Shown: positions 1 through 12,597 of the stretch, piece after piece
How positions within the stretch are numbered: the first letter of the stretch is position 1
How the letters are laid out: every line of letters starts with the position of its first letter
NCBI GenBank assembly: GCA_035041965.1
Contig: JAPYMA010002625.1
Span: 36,001-100,000, forward strand
From: Anisakis pegreffii
Taxonomy: Eukaryota; Nematoda; Chromadorea; Rhabditida; Anisakidae
Reading direction: 5' to 3'
Length of the DNA: 64,000 nt
Made by a program: the position numbers and the translations under genes
Notes under the pieces: generated by a model
Told to the model about the DNA's origin: nothing
What the model saw: the letters and a program-made list of their open reading frames with translations, nothing else
The model's database searches: none

Positions 1-153
1 AAGCTGCTAATTCCCGCAATTCTCAGCAAACTACCCATGGAGCATGATCAAACTTGAAAACAAACATCATCGATTCCATCAATGAATCACCGTTTTTCAA
101 CTTCTTATTCCTTCAACTCCCCGACGTCAAGCAACATTTTTTGCAATATCCTC

Positions 154-248
154 TCATTACTTTCTCAGTGACCGTCTCATGAATGAAATTACCTGGATTG
201 GCAATCCAGGTACTTTCATGCATGAGACGGTCACTGAGAAAGTAATGA
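154..248. repeat. Foldback hairpin, 46-bp stem, 3-nt loop
   Basis: The left arm 154-199 and right arm 203-248 are reverse complements with 2 mismatches in 46 positions, separated only by GGC. It lies just beyond the 3' end of the minus-strand exon at 489-3745. Such a tiny loop fits a template-switch inverted duplication or a minimal foldback element better than a classical transposon. A structured RNA is possible, but nothing here shows transcription. Confidence 0.9.
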
Positions 249-488
249 TACCATCTCATGTATAGTATACCAAAATTCTCTGAAAACGATTCCAATCGGT
301 GCACTGAATAAGAATTTTCAATGATTAATAACATCGCTATGCGATTGATCCCTTATCTGTCTCGATAATACGTCATTTTTGAAATTAGAAATGATCATAT
401 AACTTTATTGAACGAATTCATGTTTTAATTCTAGTGAACTGAAAGCGTGGAATGTGGTGTTATCGTAGCGTTATAGAGTGCGTTTGTG

Positions 489-1475
489 CTAGTGATAAAA
501 CATCATTAAAACAGGATACAAGTGATTCAGCAAACCTTCCTGTGTAGTAATCTTTTCCTTACTTTTGTCCAATAATTTTTCATTTGATGAATCCAAATGA
601 CCGCTGATATTCATTGACTCACTATTACTACTACTAACGACCGTGTCAGTTGAATTAATAGATGTTGTTGTAGTTATATGCTCAATGTTCTTTGATTCTT
701 TATCAGCGAGTCGATCGTCCGGCTGCTCTGATTGTTCGGTGGTTTCAGAAGAACTGCGATTGTTGCCATTTTTGAATCCATCATAAGCCAACGTTTCTGT
801 ACCACCATTCAACTGTATTCCTTTTATAATGTTCCTTTCTGATCCCAGTGCTTCATCGTTTTTAGTTATAACAGCAGAAGTAGTAGTAGTAGAAGTAGAA
901 GTAGAAGTTATAATTTTAGGTGTTGTAGATGGTACCGTTATGGTCTCATAAGTATTTGGCACTTGCACTAACTGAGGCTGCGTTTGTCGGTATGTGTGTG
1001 GTGATGTTACAATGAACTCGGCACCTTCAGATTCTCGCCGCATATTTTCTAATTGCAATGAAGATGGCATACTTTCATTGGACGATGTGAACTCATCTAT
1101 GTGAGATCGATTGTCTTTTGGAGTAACGTCATCATTCTCTGCTTGCTGCATTGTCGTTGGTGTGCTCATTAGTGTGGTTGTTGTTCCAGAAAATTGCCTG
1201 ATTTTGGTTGTTTTTAGCGAATATACTGATGAAGCAGATGTGGTGCGAATATTATCGACAGTTGGATGAATCGTCACGGTAAGTGCATTATGGTAATGTT
1301 CATTGCTCCGTTCTGGTATCCATAACACCGATGGTTCAACAGCACCGTTCATGGGATTTATGAAAGCGTGCTGCGTCGGATTTGCAACGTTCTCCATTCG
1401 CTTCATTTGCTGCTGTCGATTCATTTGGACCATGGTTGACGTCTCATCTGTGAATAGTGCGTTTGCATTATTCAC

Positions 1476-1518
<43 letters not shown>

Positions 1519-3745
1519 CGAATCTCGTCTAAGGTTGGCATCTCACCCGAGTAATTGTTTAGATAATACGAAGAATCAGTGGTGGTACTTGTTGGGTACA
1601 TCAACGTTTTTGGTGATGTCCTTTCTGATGTTGGTGTCGGTGAAGTTGTCGGTGGAGTTGTCCGTAAAGTTGTCGTGGTTATTGGTGAAGTTGTCGTGGT
1701 TATTGGTGAAGCTGTCGTGGTTATTGATGATGTTGTTGGTAAAGTTTTCGTAGTTGTCGGCAAGGTTGTTGTGATTATCGGTAACGTTGTTGTTGTAGTT
1801 GTTGATATTGTCGTTGGTAAAGTTGCTGCGGCAACTGGTGAAAGTGTTGTGGTTGTCAGTGGAATTGATGATACTGTTATTGCTAAATCGGGTCTCAGTG
1901 AGGTCTTCCCTGGTTTAACAATCGTAGTTTCATGAACGCTGCCAACGTTCACTGCTCCGTTCGTAAGCGACCCATCGACCTGTTTGACTTCTGCTAAGTT
2001 GTACGATAACAATGACGGCGCAACAGACGATATGATTCCACCACTTTGAGATATGAAAGCGTCAGTTAGTGGTTGCGCATCGTTGATAATATTACTGGTA
2101 TTCTTGTGAAGATGAACTTGTTCATTCCTGTTCTCCATTGCGTTGTTGCTATCATCAGTTAAAATGGTTGAAGCATAACTCATGAGGTCATTGTTATTTT
2201 TCATATTCATACCGTTTAACGAGTTCATAATCGACGGTTGTTGAAATGCACTCTGTTGTTTTATGAAATGATTGGCATTTTCATTGCCACTGTCAAAGCC
2301 AAATTGAGACGGATCACGAAAGTCCGGGCTTAACAATGTCTCAGAAGTCATTGTATTTGACGACCGTCGTGGTAACTGCTCATATATAGCAGGAATTGAC
2401 AGAGGAGCATGAGGAGATGGTAGCATTCCTGGGAATTGCCCGAGTTCTACTGGATAATTTTCAAAGCCCATTACAGACGGTTGAAATGGTGAAGCTGAAG
2501 GATTTTGAGGTGAAAATAGTGGTGACATGGAGTGCTGCTGTAAAAATTGCGAATTGCGTGAAGGTGGAGAGAATAAGGAAGGAGAAATGAATTGTTGTTG
2601 CTGAGTGATGGTCGGTTGCGATAAGACATCAATCAACGAAGCTTTCTGCAACGATAATGATGACGGCGTTCTAAATGATGAATGTGTTGCAGAGATGGGC
2701 AAAGTTTTAAATTCTTCTTTGATATTAGCGGCGCTATCAAGCATCGGATCTAGCTGCAGCAAACCATCCTCATCCAAATTCTCATTGTTGAACCATTCGG
2801 AATTATATTCATCATACTCATCATTACTATCCTCAGCATCCTCATAATTCATACTGCGTGGTGATGCCATTGAGACTAGTTGTTGGCGGTGGCGTTGCTG
2901 CCGTTGTTTTCGTTGCTGTTGAACCACTGGCGATCGATAGGACAGTCTTTCGTGATCCGTATTCCTGAGCAATTGCAACGGTTCAATTTTTTGTACTGTG
3001 TTCGCTATTTTTGCACCATGTAGGCGATTCTTTCTGGAGGCTGAATGTTCAGGAAATAAAGAATTTTTACGGTGTACGAAAAAAGAATTTCTGTTCGTTG
3101 TGGTTGTGCTGCGAAGATTTTTGCTAATGTTTTCAATGGCATTCAGTTGACTGTGCTCATTTTGTGAGTCTTTATTTTTCAGCTTCTTATGAATATGGTC
3201 ATCGAACTTTTTGCGCTTTGATGCGGCCACTTTTTTGGTAATGATTGATAACGGTTTTTGTTGCAATGATGCTCTGTGAAGGCGATCTGTTGGCATTTGT
3301 GAGGCAAGTTCGTCTGTTGTTTGGGAAGAGGATGATGAGGACGAAGCCTGATCGTTGACATCATTGATGATCGTTTGTGGTAGTGTTACGGTTGGATCAT
3401 TGTCCAGAAACGTTTCGTATACATCATTATCAGTGGTATATTCATGGGATCTAACGTCATCATCATAATCATTATCAGTGAGTGAGTTTGTTGGTGAATC
3501 GTTGTTATCGTTATTGGCCAATTCAGATTGTTGACGCTCAATCGGTGTTGGTAGAAGTGGTGTTTGGGTTAAGAATTGCTGCGCATCACTTGTTTCTTCG
3601 CTTTGCATAGATGATGGTGACGCAACAAAAATGTTTTCCCTACTCCCGTTCCCATTCTTATCATTGCTATCATCCTTATCATCACCCTCTTCAAAATCTT
3701 TATCATCATTATCATCATTTTTATCAGTTGTGGATGAATCCTCAT
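489..3745 (-). CDS. Large exon of a Ser/Thr/Asn/Gln-rich low-complexity protein, function unknown
   Basis: A frame of over 1,080 codons without a stop is far beyond chance at this AT content, so this is a real coding exon. A good acceptor (TTTTCAG) ends at 3746, and the first 45 residues are Asp/Asn-rich. The first internal Met is at 3608. Counting from it, there is an acidic Ser-rich start (residues 1-105), a basic patch that looks like a nuclear signal (KKVAASKRKKFDDHIHKK, about 125-142), a Gln/Arg-rich stretch, an acidic block, Pro/Ser/Phe-rich sequence, a Thr-rich mucin-like run near 590-660 and a polyGln run near 695-708. The tail is again Ser/Thr/Asn-rich. I see no folded domain, signal peptide or membrane span. 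A donor-like GAAG/GTTTGC near the end could splice to a further exon instead of stopping at 489. A disordered nuclear regulator is the favoured guess, but a Thr-rich secreted protein cannot be excluded. Upstream exons were not identified. Confidence 0.7.
1482..1526 (-). repeat. CAA repeat coding polyGln
   Basis: About 15 TTG units on the plus strand read as CAA codons on the minus strand, inside the large low-complexity exon. The tract is almost purely CAA, so it is a likely length-variable site that stays in frame. Confidence 0.9.
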
Positions 3746-4306
3746 CTGAAAATTTCTCTCTACTTCTTGATCGTAGGAAAAAATTCGCCCAAAAAAGAAG
3801 TATTTTGTGAGTGGTGGTCTTGATATAGCATGAAAAGCAGCCAAAATCGTGCTGAGAAATGAACTAATTGTGAAAACAAAATGAACTGAAACGGTGTACA
3901 TCATAAAGCATAACATTTTGTAAAGAAGCAGTTTTTTTGTAATAGGTAAGCACGCAAGTGTCAGAAAACATTAACGATTCGTGGTTATCAAGTATTCCTT
4001 GCGGTTAAGCACATTTCATCATTGTTAGCCAACGATCTTCGAGTTCCTATGTATTTTCATCTCAGTACAATCAAACGTCAGCTTCATGATGCATTTATGT
4101 AAACTTGTTATTATAAAAGCCCGTTGAAATATATGTGAATCGATACCGAAGTCGATACGAGCTCAACTCTAAGAACATGCATGGAGCTGGAGATATGAGT
4201 AACTGATGAAGAATAGAAAATAACATAGATATGATAAGCGAAAATAAATAATGAAACTTTTGAGTGAATTGTTTGGAACTAAAAATATTGAATGCTGTTT
4301 TAATAG

Positions 4307-6179
4307 GTTTTCACCAATCGGAATAACATTTCTTATCGCTGCTCAAGTCGTTGGAATGAAGGACCCTGGTAAGGAACTTCAACGTCTTATGGGATATATG
4401 ATATGCGTTTTAGCAGGCCTCTCAATTCATGGATTTATTGTATTGCCAACACTTATGATTATTGTTAGTTCCTAATTTTATTCACTTGCTCGTTATTAGT
4501 TTTTTTCATTATCAACAATATTCTTATTCTCGGTGTTATTCTTATAATTAATATTACTTTTATTATGCCTGCTGATAATACTTTCGTAATCAAATTATCA
4601 TTAGTATTGCATTATCATTATTATTACTGTTAGAGGCAGTACCATTACCATTGTTAATATTGTTGTTGTTCTTAATCGTGATCTTATTTTGTTGATCTTC
4701 TTATAGGTGGCCAGGAGAAATCCGGTCAAATATGTCTATGGAATGACTCAAGCACTACTGACAGCTCTTGCCACTAGTTCTAGGTGTATTATCATTGAAT
4801 CATTTCATTACTATTACGATCATTCTTTATCAATATCATTCATATAAATATCACTTTTATGACCGATGCTAATGTCGCCATTAATTCAGTTTTTAACACA
4901 AATTAATTCTTGTACTAAAAATTATTTCTCCCAATCGCATAGGTGGTATCGTGTGAACGCAAGCAAATGAAGAACAAATAAATGCTTGCATTGTTTTAGT
5001 TCTGCAACACTTCCGCTTAGCATTAAGTGCGTTGAAGAGAACAATGGCGTCGATCCAAGAGTCGCAAGATTTGTGTTGCCTTTAGGGGCTACAATGTGAG
5101 TTTTCATTTGAGAGTGTGATAAATAAGGCTGGAAAGTTATTGTTTATATCAATTTTGTACGATGAAAATTTTTGGATATGTTTTTGGATATATATAAGCG
5201 AGTCTGGATAATTGTGAGTTTAAACTGATCTTTTTCGTTCATTTTTTTCGTTCAGAAACATGGATGGAACTGCTCTGTACGAAGCAGTTGCCGCTATTTA
5301 CATCTCGCAATGTGTTGGGTTGGATTTGTCAATTGGTAATGTCATATTGGTTAGCTTGACGGCGACATTAGCGAGTATTGGTGCGGCTGGTATTCCTCAA
5401 GCAGGTTATTTGATCGGTTTTAAAATCGTAATTTGCACACTTTGTGCAAATTACGATTTTAAATTTCCATAATTTTTATTCTTAATTTTATAATAATTTT
5501 CTTATTGTTGATACATATTCACGATCAGTGTTCTTCATCATTTTCAGACAGTAAAATTTCCAGATTTGTTTCTGAAGATAAACTTTGAATTAAGTAATGC
5601 ATCATCCTTTCCTTGCGGAGGGCAATGTAGGAAAGTAGCCCTATACGTCTATCATCGCCAAACCAATGATCTTTCTATGGAGAACAGGAATTCATTGCAT
5701 TGCTATCGTTAAGTGTGTGTAAAGAAGGAGAAAGAATGTGATATTGGTGATAACAGAGAGGCAATAAATGGATTATTGCTGATTAACTAAATGAATAATT
5801 AATTGATTAAATAAATAAGTAGTGCTTTTCCAAATAAACCTTTCGGAATTTGCTAATGTACTTAATGTTTCATGAACCAGATCGTAGGTATTTATTTTCA
5901 GGTATTGTCACCATGATAATGGTTTTAATCGCGATTGGTCTGCCGTCAAACTTGTTTATTTTGATATTCCCAGTTGATTTCTTTCTGGATCGTATCAGGA
6001 CTACAGTCAACGTCTATGGTGATAGCATTGGTGCAGCGATTGTTGGTAAAATGTGCGAAAGGTTTTTACCAAGCAATACGATTGAAGCAACGGAAACCGG
6101 CTATCATGTGCTAACACAAACTGCATCACCAGATCCATCTGCGAAAAGGCATAATTGCTACGAGAATCATCAACTATAA
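4307..6179 (+). CDS. Excitatory amino acid transporter (SLC1/EAAT, sodium:dicarboxylate symporter), C-terminal half only
   Basis: Five exons join in phase: 4307-4463, 4707-4783, 5000-5095, 5256-5404 and 5902-6179 (stop). EAATs couple glutamate or aspartate uptake to sodium and proton co-transport and potassium counter-transport in the plasma membrane. The product starts at a helix like [16 protein letters not shown]. It then carries the serine-rich HP1 tip (SSSATLP), the charged segment [18 protein letters not shown], the family signature [18 protein letters not shown], and helix 8 with [19 protein letters not shown], which contains substrate and cation ligands. The C-terminal tail is short. 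About 250 residues are present, against roughly 500 for the family. The first helices and the scaffold domain are absent between this gene and the minus-strand exon 600 bp upstream. An in-frame ATG at 4251 could start a truncated protein, but its leader does not resemble EAATs. Either the N-terminal exons lie left of the window or the locus is a fragment. Confidence 0.9.
5419..5463. repeat. Perfect 21-bp foldback with 3-nt loop in EAAT intron
   Basis: The arms 5419-5439 and 5443-5463 are perfect reverse complements around CTT. The foldback begins 15 bases after the splice donor at 5405, so in the pre-mRNA it would put a stem beside the 5' splice site. It has the same short-loop design as the hairpin at 154-248. 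Confidence 0.9.
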
Positions 6180-8552
6180 TCAGCATGATAAGGATAGCGC
6201 TGATTGATAGACGCATTACTAAGTCACTGTTATCAAACTGCTGATGGATATCCTTCATCTCAACGCCACTCGAGCTGGGCCTGGAAAGGCCGCATGATAA
6301 ACCAATTATCAGATCGTTGATAATGGATAGGAGCAAAATTCTTGAATGAGATGATTTTATAACTCTAGTGAACATATGATATTCGTCAGTGGATGCTGTT
6401 GGTGCTAGTGCAGGACGTTCAGCTTTTATATGCATGCATTCATCTCAGGATCACACTTCATCGAAACACTGTCACATAGATTCGTCGCTTTATCTCCATC
6501 TGAACACTGTTCACTAGCAACAAAAGAATGTACGATTTTTTATTCTTAAGAGCAATTACTTTATTGTGAGGAAAACGAAGAAGATTGAATGTAGAATGAA
6601 TGGTAGATAAACACACTCAGTGACGATTAATCTTATTTCAACCCAAATAACAACTTTATTACTCAATTGTTCAATTTTGAATTCGAATGTAAATGTCAAT
6701 TTTGATGATAATGAACACCTTAACAAGCGCCTACCATCTAAGAGCTGCTAATATATCAGCGGTACTTCCGATGATTTGACTACTTTTCAATAAGCAGCAT
6801 CTGAGCAGTTAAAAATTGTTGATCGATAGCAGTTATGAGCCATCCATTATGTAGTATTTTATTTGTATGTGTATGATGTTCATTTTCTTATTCATTCTTA
6901 TTTGCTTATTTACGTATTTATTCATTGCGTTATTGATTTGATGGTTTGTGTTTTCTATTTTTGTAGTATTCACATGTCATTTCTTCAGCTCATACCAGAA
7001 TGGCATTCATTATCAACTCTATATCGTTGTTGTTGTTTCTTATTCATTGGACGATGCATTGTTCTGCTGAGTGATATTCTATACATGCAACTCTTGAATC
7101 GTAATTTTAGAACGCTAATAATGTTGTTACTGCTGTCGTTCTGCTTATCGATTATGACATTGATGATGTGACAAAGAACAAGAACAAGAAGATAGATGTG
7201 GGAAAGGAAAATTCAACAGTGTTTAGTAACCCGAAAAAGCAATGAATAATCTTTTAAAAAATACCATCAGCAAAAAAATTCTTCAACAAGACGACCCATG
7301 GCGCGACATGAATGGAACAGTGATCAGGAGCAGTAGCAGCTAAAAAGGCAGCACTTAGGAACGCCACGGGATTTGATTTTCTGCAATTATCTATTCAAGT
7401 TGTGTTTATCAAAAATTGATAAGTTTCATAGGAGACACATTCACTCGAATTATGGCGTGGCAGTGTTTCTGTTGTTGTTAAGTTCAGTTTATTAGTTAGC
7501 TGTTAGTAGCGTATTAAGAAGGTGACAATCGCTATAGATTAGCATTTTCAGGAATAGAATTTGAAAAAACGGATGGAATAATATATTTGAAGAAAATGCT
7601 CGTTTATTTCACAATCTTTGAATTGGTTGTTCCCATATTAATTACTTGTTTGTTTGTTTGTCTGTTCATTTATAAGAATATTTTTCGAAACGACGATTTT
7701 GTTTTGTTTCAAATGTTGAGTGGAATGATTTATATTCATCGCCGTTGTGGTGAGCAAGAGCTCATCATGCATGCTGAAAAGCGTTTAAATGGACAGATTC
7801 TCTACCGAAATTAGATTATCTTTCGATAATTTGTTAAGAGCAATTGTCAGTAACAATTTGATTCGAATTGGAATGATTGATAGCACTGTTAGCAACAGTG
7901 TTCTTTACTAATTGATTTCTATTTTTTAAGATCTTTTCAATTGTACTGTGCAAAATGACGATAGCGGTTATGCATAATGATTGACAGAGTGCAAGTGAGT
8001 GTATTTTATCATTGTGCATGATGCTAACTGAACTCGATTCACCTTCCTTGGTCGTTCGATTAGTTGTTGTAACGTCTGCCCAGCCCATCGGTAGTTTGAT
8101 AATTCAGTTACTTATTATCTAAACTTGTGCGATTTCTGATGAAGGGGGAAGGATCTTTTTCCAGATGGGACAGCTTGATCGAGGGATACTAAACAATCGA
8201 AACAAATTCGATGATCCTCACAATTGATCAGTATGCTAGGCGCAGTCATGTATATGGCATCATGTCCACTCTCTGATATCGAATCGTATTCAGTGGTCAG
8301 CAATTGTGGATAAATGGATTGTTTCTAGTTTTTCGTAGACTCTAATGTTTCAATATGTCGTTCTTGAAACAAAAATACGATGGCGCGCAAAGGAGTTAAA
8401 TAAGAATGCGACTTATCTTATGAGGATGTAATAATTTATCGAGCACTTTTTATATTATTTGTTTTATTACTGTTCTCATAGTGATTGAATAAAAGTAAAC
8501 GAAGTATACTTTTTCGAAGTTTATTGATTCGTTTGTTCGTTCTCGAACGTTT
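6180..8552. other. Intergenic region with only weak open frames
   Basis: Between the EAAT stop and the homeobox gene I see no recognisable gene. The best candidates are two minus-strand frames, 8115-8303 (Cys-containing, coding-like composition) and 7834-8088 (one hydrophobic segment). No convincing splice links them. The hydrophobic plus-strand frames at 6863-7171 and 7587-7814 are what T-rich DNA gives by chance. Promoter elements for the homeobox gene may lie here but none can be pinned down. Confidence 0.5.
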
Positions 8553-11500
8553 ATGAGTTTTGCTGTTCTCTGTTCAACAGGAAGAACAGATTGTTCAGAC
8601 GACTGTCATCTCATCATATATGAACTTTGCTCACCAACAATGTATGAGGCGATACCGACGATAACTAAGAACGATGCTATCAACAAAGATACGCATCTGG
8701 AACAACGAAAACGACAGGATGCTTCAGGAGATATGACTTCTTTCTCATCTCTAGCAGCATCCTCACCGACACCTCATCAACAAAGAACGTATGCGATCGG
8801 TTCAAGAGGACAATCGTTATCAGCTGAGAGTCCCTTTAATGCTCTCACCAGCGGTATCAATACCAACAGCAACAGCTACCAACCAATAGCTAGCACGCAA
8901 CAACTTCTCGAGAAAGTTTATCGATTATGTGAAGAGAATTTATCAGCATACAATCCTAATATTGTGTATGTTCCATTGATCATTCAATTCTGAATGATGC
9001 TAATCTCACGCTTTTCCATTCCTTATTCTTTGTACAGAAATGCTGACCATTGCTCACATAACAACAGCAACCGACAGTCAACGAAATGAAACAGTTCAAG
9101 ATTCAGTTCGGTATTGTCGCCGAAGAATGATTTACTCACCTAAACAGACAAATTCTCCTCGAAGCTTCGATCGATTACGATCGATTATTGGAAGAGAGAG
9201 CAGAGCGTTATATCTGTATATCCATGACAAATTTCTTTCATCGTGTTAGCTGGATGAAGTTGTAACTGTTGTTTGAAAGATGAAAAAATCATGCAAGATT
9301 CAACTTGATGCGAAATTGACAAAAAACTTTCAATGCAATTTCTGATATAAAATAGAATTGGCGACACAGAACAGTGAGGAGTAGCCAATTCATATCACGC
9401 CAATATTTTCTTCTGAAATGAATAAAGCTCTAAAAAAAGCATTTCGCTCTCACGTTTCATCATTCATTCTCCATAAGTGAAAGTTTCATAAGAATGCTCT
9501 TCAGGTGTACGGCTAGATCGAATCCCTATTATGGTGCTTTATTTGAACTACTTTGCGAAAAGAAGAAGCAAATGTGTAAGCTAAGCAAATGTTCATTTTT
9601 CTTACGAATTTATCCATAACTTCCTGAACGATGAGCATTGGTCATCACAAGTGCACAATTTTTGAGACTGAATTTTATAACAAAAACGTTCTCTTCACTA
9701 AAATCGTTATTCTCGTTTTTGTCACTTTTTAAGCTTTGCTTACCGACGAACGATACAGTAGAATCGAGGAACAACAACGATACTGTATGGCGAGGATCGA
9801 TAAAATGTTGGTGAGCATTCTATATTTACCAGGCCAGTCAAAAAAAATTTGATATTCACATACGCTGATAAGCTTTGCATTTTTCAAACTGATGTATTCA
9901 AAGATTACTGTACTTTTGTAACTAACCAGTGAACATTCGCACAATACGCGCTTTCAATTGGGATTATCGTTGAGGGTACCAACTCATACTGGCACGGTTC
10001 ACAAAGAAGACAGATAGGTGAATCGAATTGATCGGTATCGCAGAGCAGTTCATTACAGTAGGTGCTGTAGTTTGATTGGCTGATAGCACCTACACCCGTC
10101 TAAAGCAGCCTCTTTCTCTCTCTTAGCTCTATGTGTTGTTCACAGGAAAAATGTATGATGGTTGGTCACAAACAACAATATCAGCACCAACAAATGATAA
10201 CAACTGATGATAATGAGGACGAATATGATGAGAATGAAGATGATAATGACGACAATTATAAAGAGAAAGATGATCATGGTGACATGAGAATAGAAAGAAA
10301 GTGTGAGAAGTTATTAGCTGAATATCGTTCCGATTTCTACCATTTCAATCAGCGACTCGAAGAGGTGTTTTTTGTTCACTACGATTATTCTAAGCCACAA
10401 GAAATGCGGCTTTTTAAAGTGTGCCGCAATATTCCATGACTATTATTTCGGTCGATTTCGGTGCATCAGCTAGCAGAATTCATTGGTTTCCAAATGTGCA
10501 AACCTTTCGCAATTATTAGGTGAAATACGGCTATTTCGCTGCTATTCAGCTCTCTAATCATCGTTTAATTTTTCAGAAATCCATGGAACTGAGTTATCGG
10601 TTACGCAAAATTCTACAGCATCAACGATGTTTTCGACCGATCACAGAAGCGGATATTGAAAAATGTCTGAAACAAATAGATTCAAAATTGAGTACAACGA
10701 GGGATCAACTCAAACAAATCACATGTCAGAATGTTATGATGTTGCGCTGCAGGTATCTTGACTTGAGGTATCTATTTTGCTGTGCTATTTTCATTCCGTT
10801 TTGACTAGTTATTCGCTCATTTCTTGACTGTGACTGCCATCATCATTACAGTATCCGTATGAAAAATGGACGCGTGGCTTTAAGCGCGCGCGTGTGGTAG
10901 AATGCGTGATTAAAAAACGTGTTTGAGTGTGTTCGTATGTGAGCCAAGACTCTGTACAGGGATATCCTTCCCAACATCATGGCCCAAATTAAAGTCCGAA
11001 TCAGGTATAGTCTAGTCGGGGCCATGATGAACATGACGAGCACCTGAAAGTGTCCGAAGTAACGTTGCCAATTGTCGTAAGGTATCTCATCGGACTACCC
11101 AAGTTTCCACTCACCGGTTGCCTCAAGGTTTCAAGGCTTAGGCGTTGTGAAAATTCTCATCGATTTTGAATGGAAATAAACCAACTGTTGTGTTTTCGGT
11201 GGAAGGGTGTCAAACAGTTGGATGAACAGGTACATTAACGACGAGAACGCTAGGGATGGAATGGAGAGCTTTTCCGACGTGGAATGGAGACTGTGGCCAA
11301 GCATAGCGAAATATGTGTTCAATGAAATGATTATAAAATTGCAAATCGATTATAAAATACTGTTATTGCGATAATTTTTGAGAAAAATATTTTCTAAAAA
11401 CTGTAAATTTTTCTATTTTAGAGAACGTTAATTTTCTTCACGCATCCTATGTAGCGTTGTTCTCATGAGCATGTCCAATTTATCTCTAGTAGCAGTATTT

Positions 11501-12106
11501 TCCTTCGTTATCGTCGTTACTAATGTTATCATTATGATCACTAATATTTTCGTCATCAATATTATTATATCATCATTGCTATTATGATGATTACTTTAAC
11601 TGTTTGAGGAGGAAGCGACGAAACTTTGGCAAGGACGCGACTCGTCTTCTCAATAATTTCTTCTACTCTCATTTGGAAAATCCATATCCTAGCGAGGAGA
11701 TAAAGGCTTCCCTTGCGAGCAAATGCAATCTTACCATGAATCAAGCAAGTCCTTTTCTGGCCTTTAATGATAATAATAGGTATTAGGTATTATTTGTTTT
11801 ATTCATACAATGAAGGCAACAAATGTTGCAATATTTCTTAAGCAATCACCAGTCGATTCCATGGTTACCAACATTTCGTTTCAAAGATTGAATTATCATC
11901 CCACAGTGACAACAAATATCACAATCAACAATTACCGATTTGTTCAGGTTTCGAACTGGTTTGGTAACAAGCGAATACGCTTCAAGAAAGCTCAGCCGCA
12001 TCCTTGCACCATTGCTAAATCATCACGTTGCTTGCCGGCTCAATACCAAAAACAAAGCGAAATGAATCCATTCCCTCGTATGTTTTCGCAAATGTACAAT
12101 GAATGA
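8553..12106 (+). CDS. PBC-class TALE homeodomain protein (PBX/extradenticle/CEH-20-like), divergent
   Basis: PBC proteins bind DNA in the nucleus together with Hox and Meis-type partners. The 3' half is clear. Exon 10127-10364 has an acidic Asp/Asn-rich start, then [18 protein letters not shown] of the PBC-B region. Exon 10577-10767 finishes PBC-B ([20 protein letters not shown], then [19 protein letters not shown]). Exon 11609-11744 opens the homeodomain ([19 protein letters not shown], then the three-residue-loop signature ENPYPSEE). Exon 11948-12106 has recognition helix [14 protein letters not shown], a short tail and the stop. Phases agree at the last three junctions. The 5' part is weaker: exon 8553-8963 ends in a stretch ([19 protein letters not shown]) with the spacing of the PBC-A start. 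It can join in frame to 9068-9127, after which the frame meets TGA at 9128-9130. Exons between 9.1 and 10.1 kb are unresolved. The homeodomain class is certain; the exact orthologue is not. Confidence 0.88.
11745..11947 (+). other. GC-AG intron inside the homeobox
   Basis: The homeodomain is contiguous only if the exon ends AAT CAA at 11744 and the intron starts GCAAGT, a GC donor otherwise matching the consensus well. The acceptor is TTGTTCAG before 11948. This joins LTMNQ to VSNWFGNK exactly as in other PBC proteins, with phase 0 on both sides. No GT donor nearby keeps the homeodomain intact. Confidence 0.85.
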
Positions 12107-12597
12107 ATGTGAAATGTCGTATAATCGAGCGTTTCTTAGACTGTGGGTTAAGTCCCTTCTTCTCGATTTAAAAAATACAGTTGTAGAGTCAGGTTGCGGG
12201 ATCACCAAAATTCTCAACATAATGAAATTTCGTGTGCATAGTATAGTTAGGGTGGTGCATATAGAACTGGAAGTCTTGAGTGTAATAAGAAGTTTTTGAA
12301 ACGTTGATATCACCGACTGATATTAATTAGCAGTGATAACGCAACAAATCTGACGTAATTGTTCAATTCGCTTTCATATGAACACTCTTCGATTCATGCA
12401 AATTTGATGAAGTAAATAATGAAACGTGCGTCGGTTATAGTCCTTACGGAAAGATTTGTGCCGGCGGTATCTAATGTAGAATTCAGAGTTGAAACTTTAT
12501 GTTGAGCATTCAATTTGACTGCTGCGCTTACAAACAATTGTGAGGCAGAAAGTATGCTCAAAAACATATTATAAAAAACGAATGCGATGCATCATTA

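Noticed and set aside
1303..1935. Plus-strand frames rich in Cys or Val
   Set aside because: They are shadows of the minus-strand polyGln and Thr-rich coding sequence.
6863..7171. 102-codon frame with apparent membrane spans beside the EAAT gene
   Set aside because: T-rich DNA gives hydrophobic frames by chance. It has no EAAT similarity and no splice link.
10846..11322. Possible transposon in the homeobox intron, of higher GC with GCGC and a short inverted ATCATGGCCC pair
   Set aside because: I could not define ends, target-site repeats or a coding frame.
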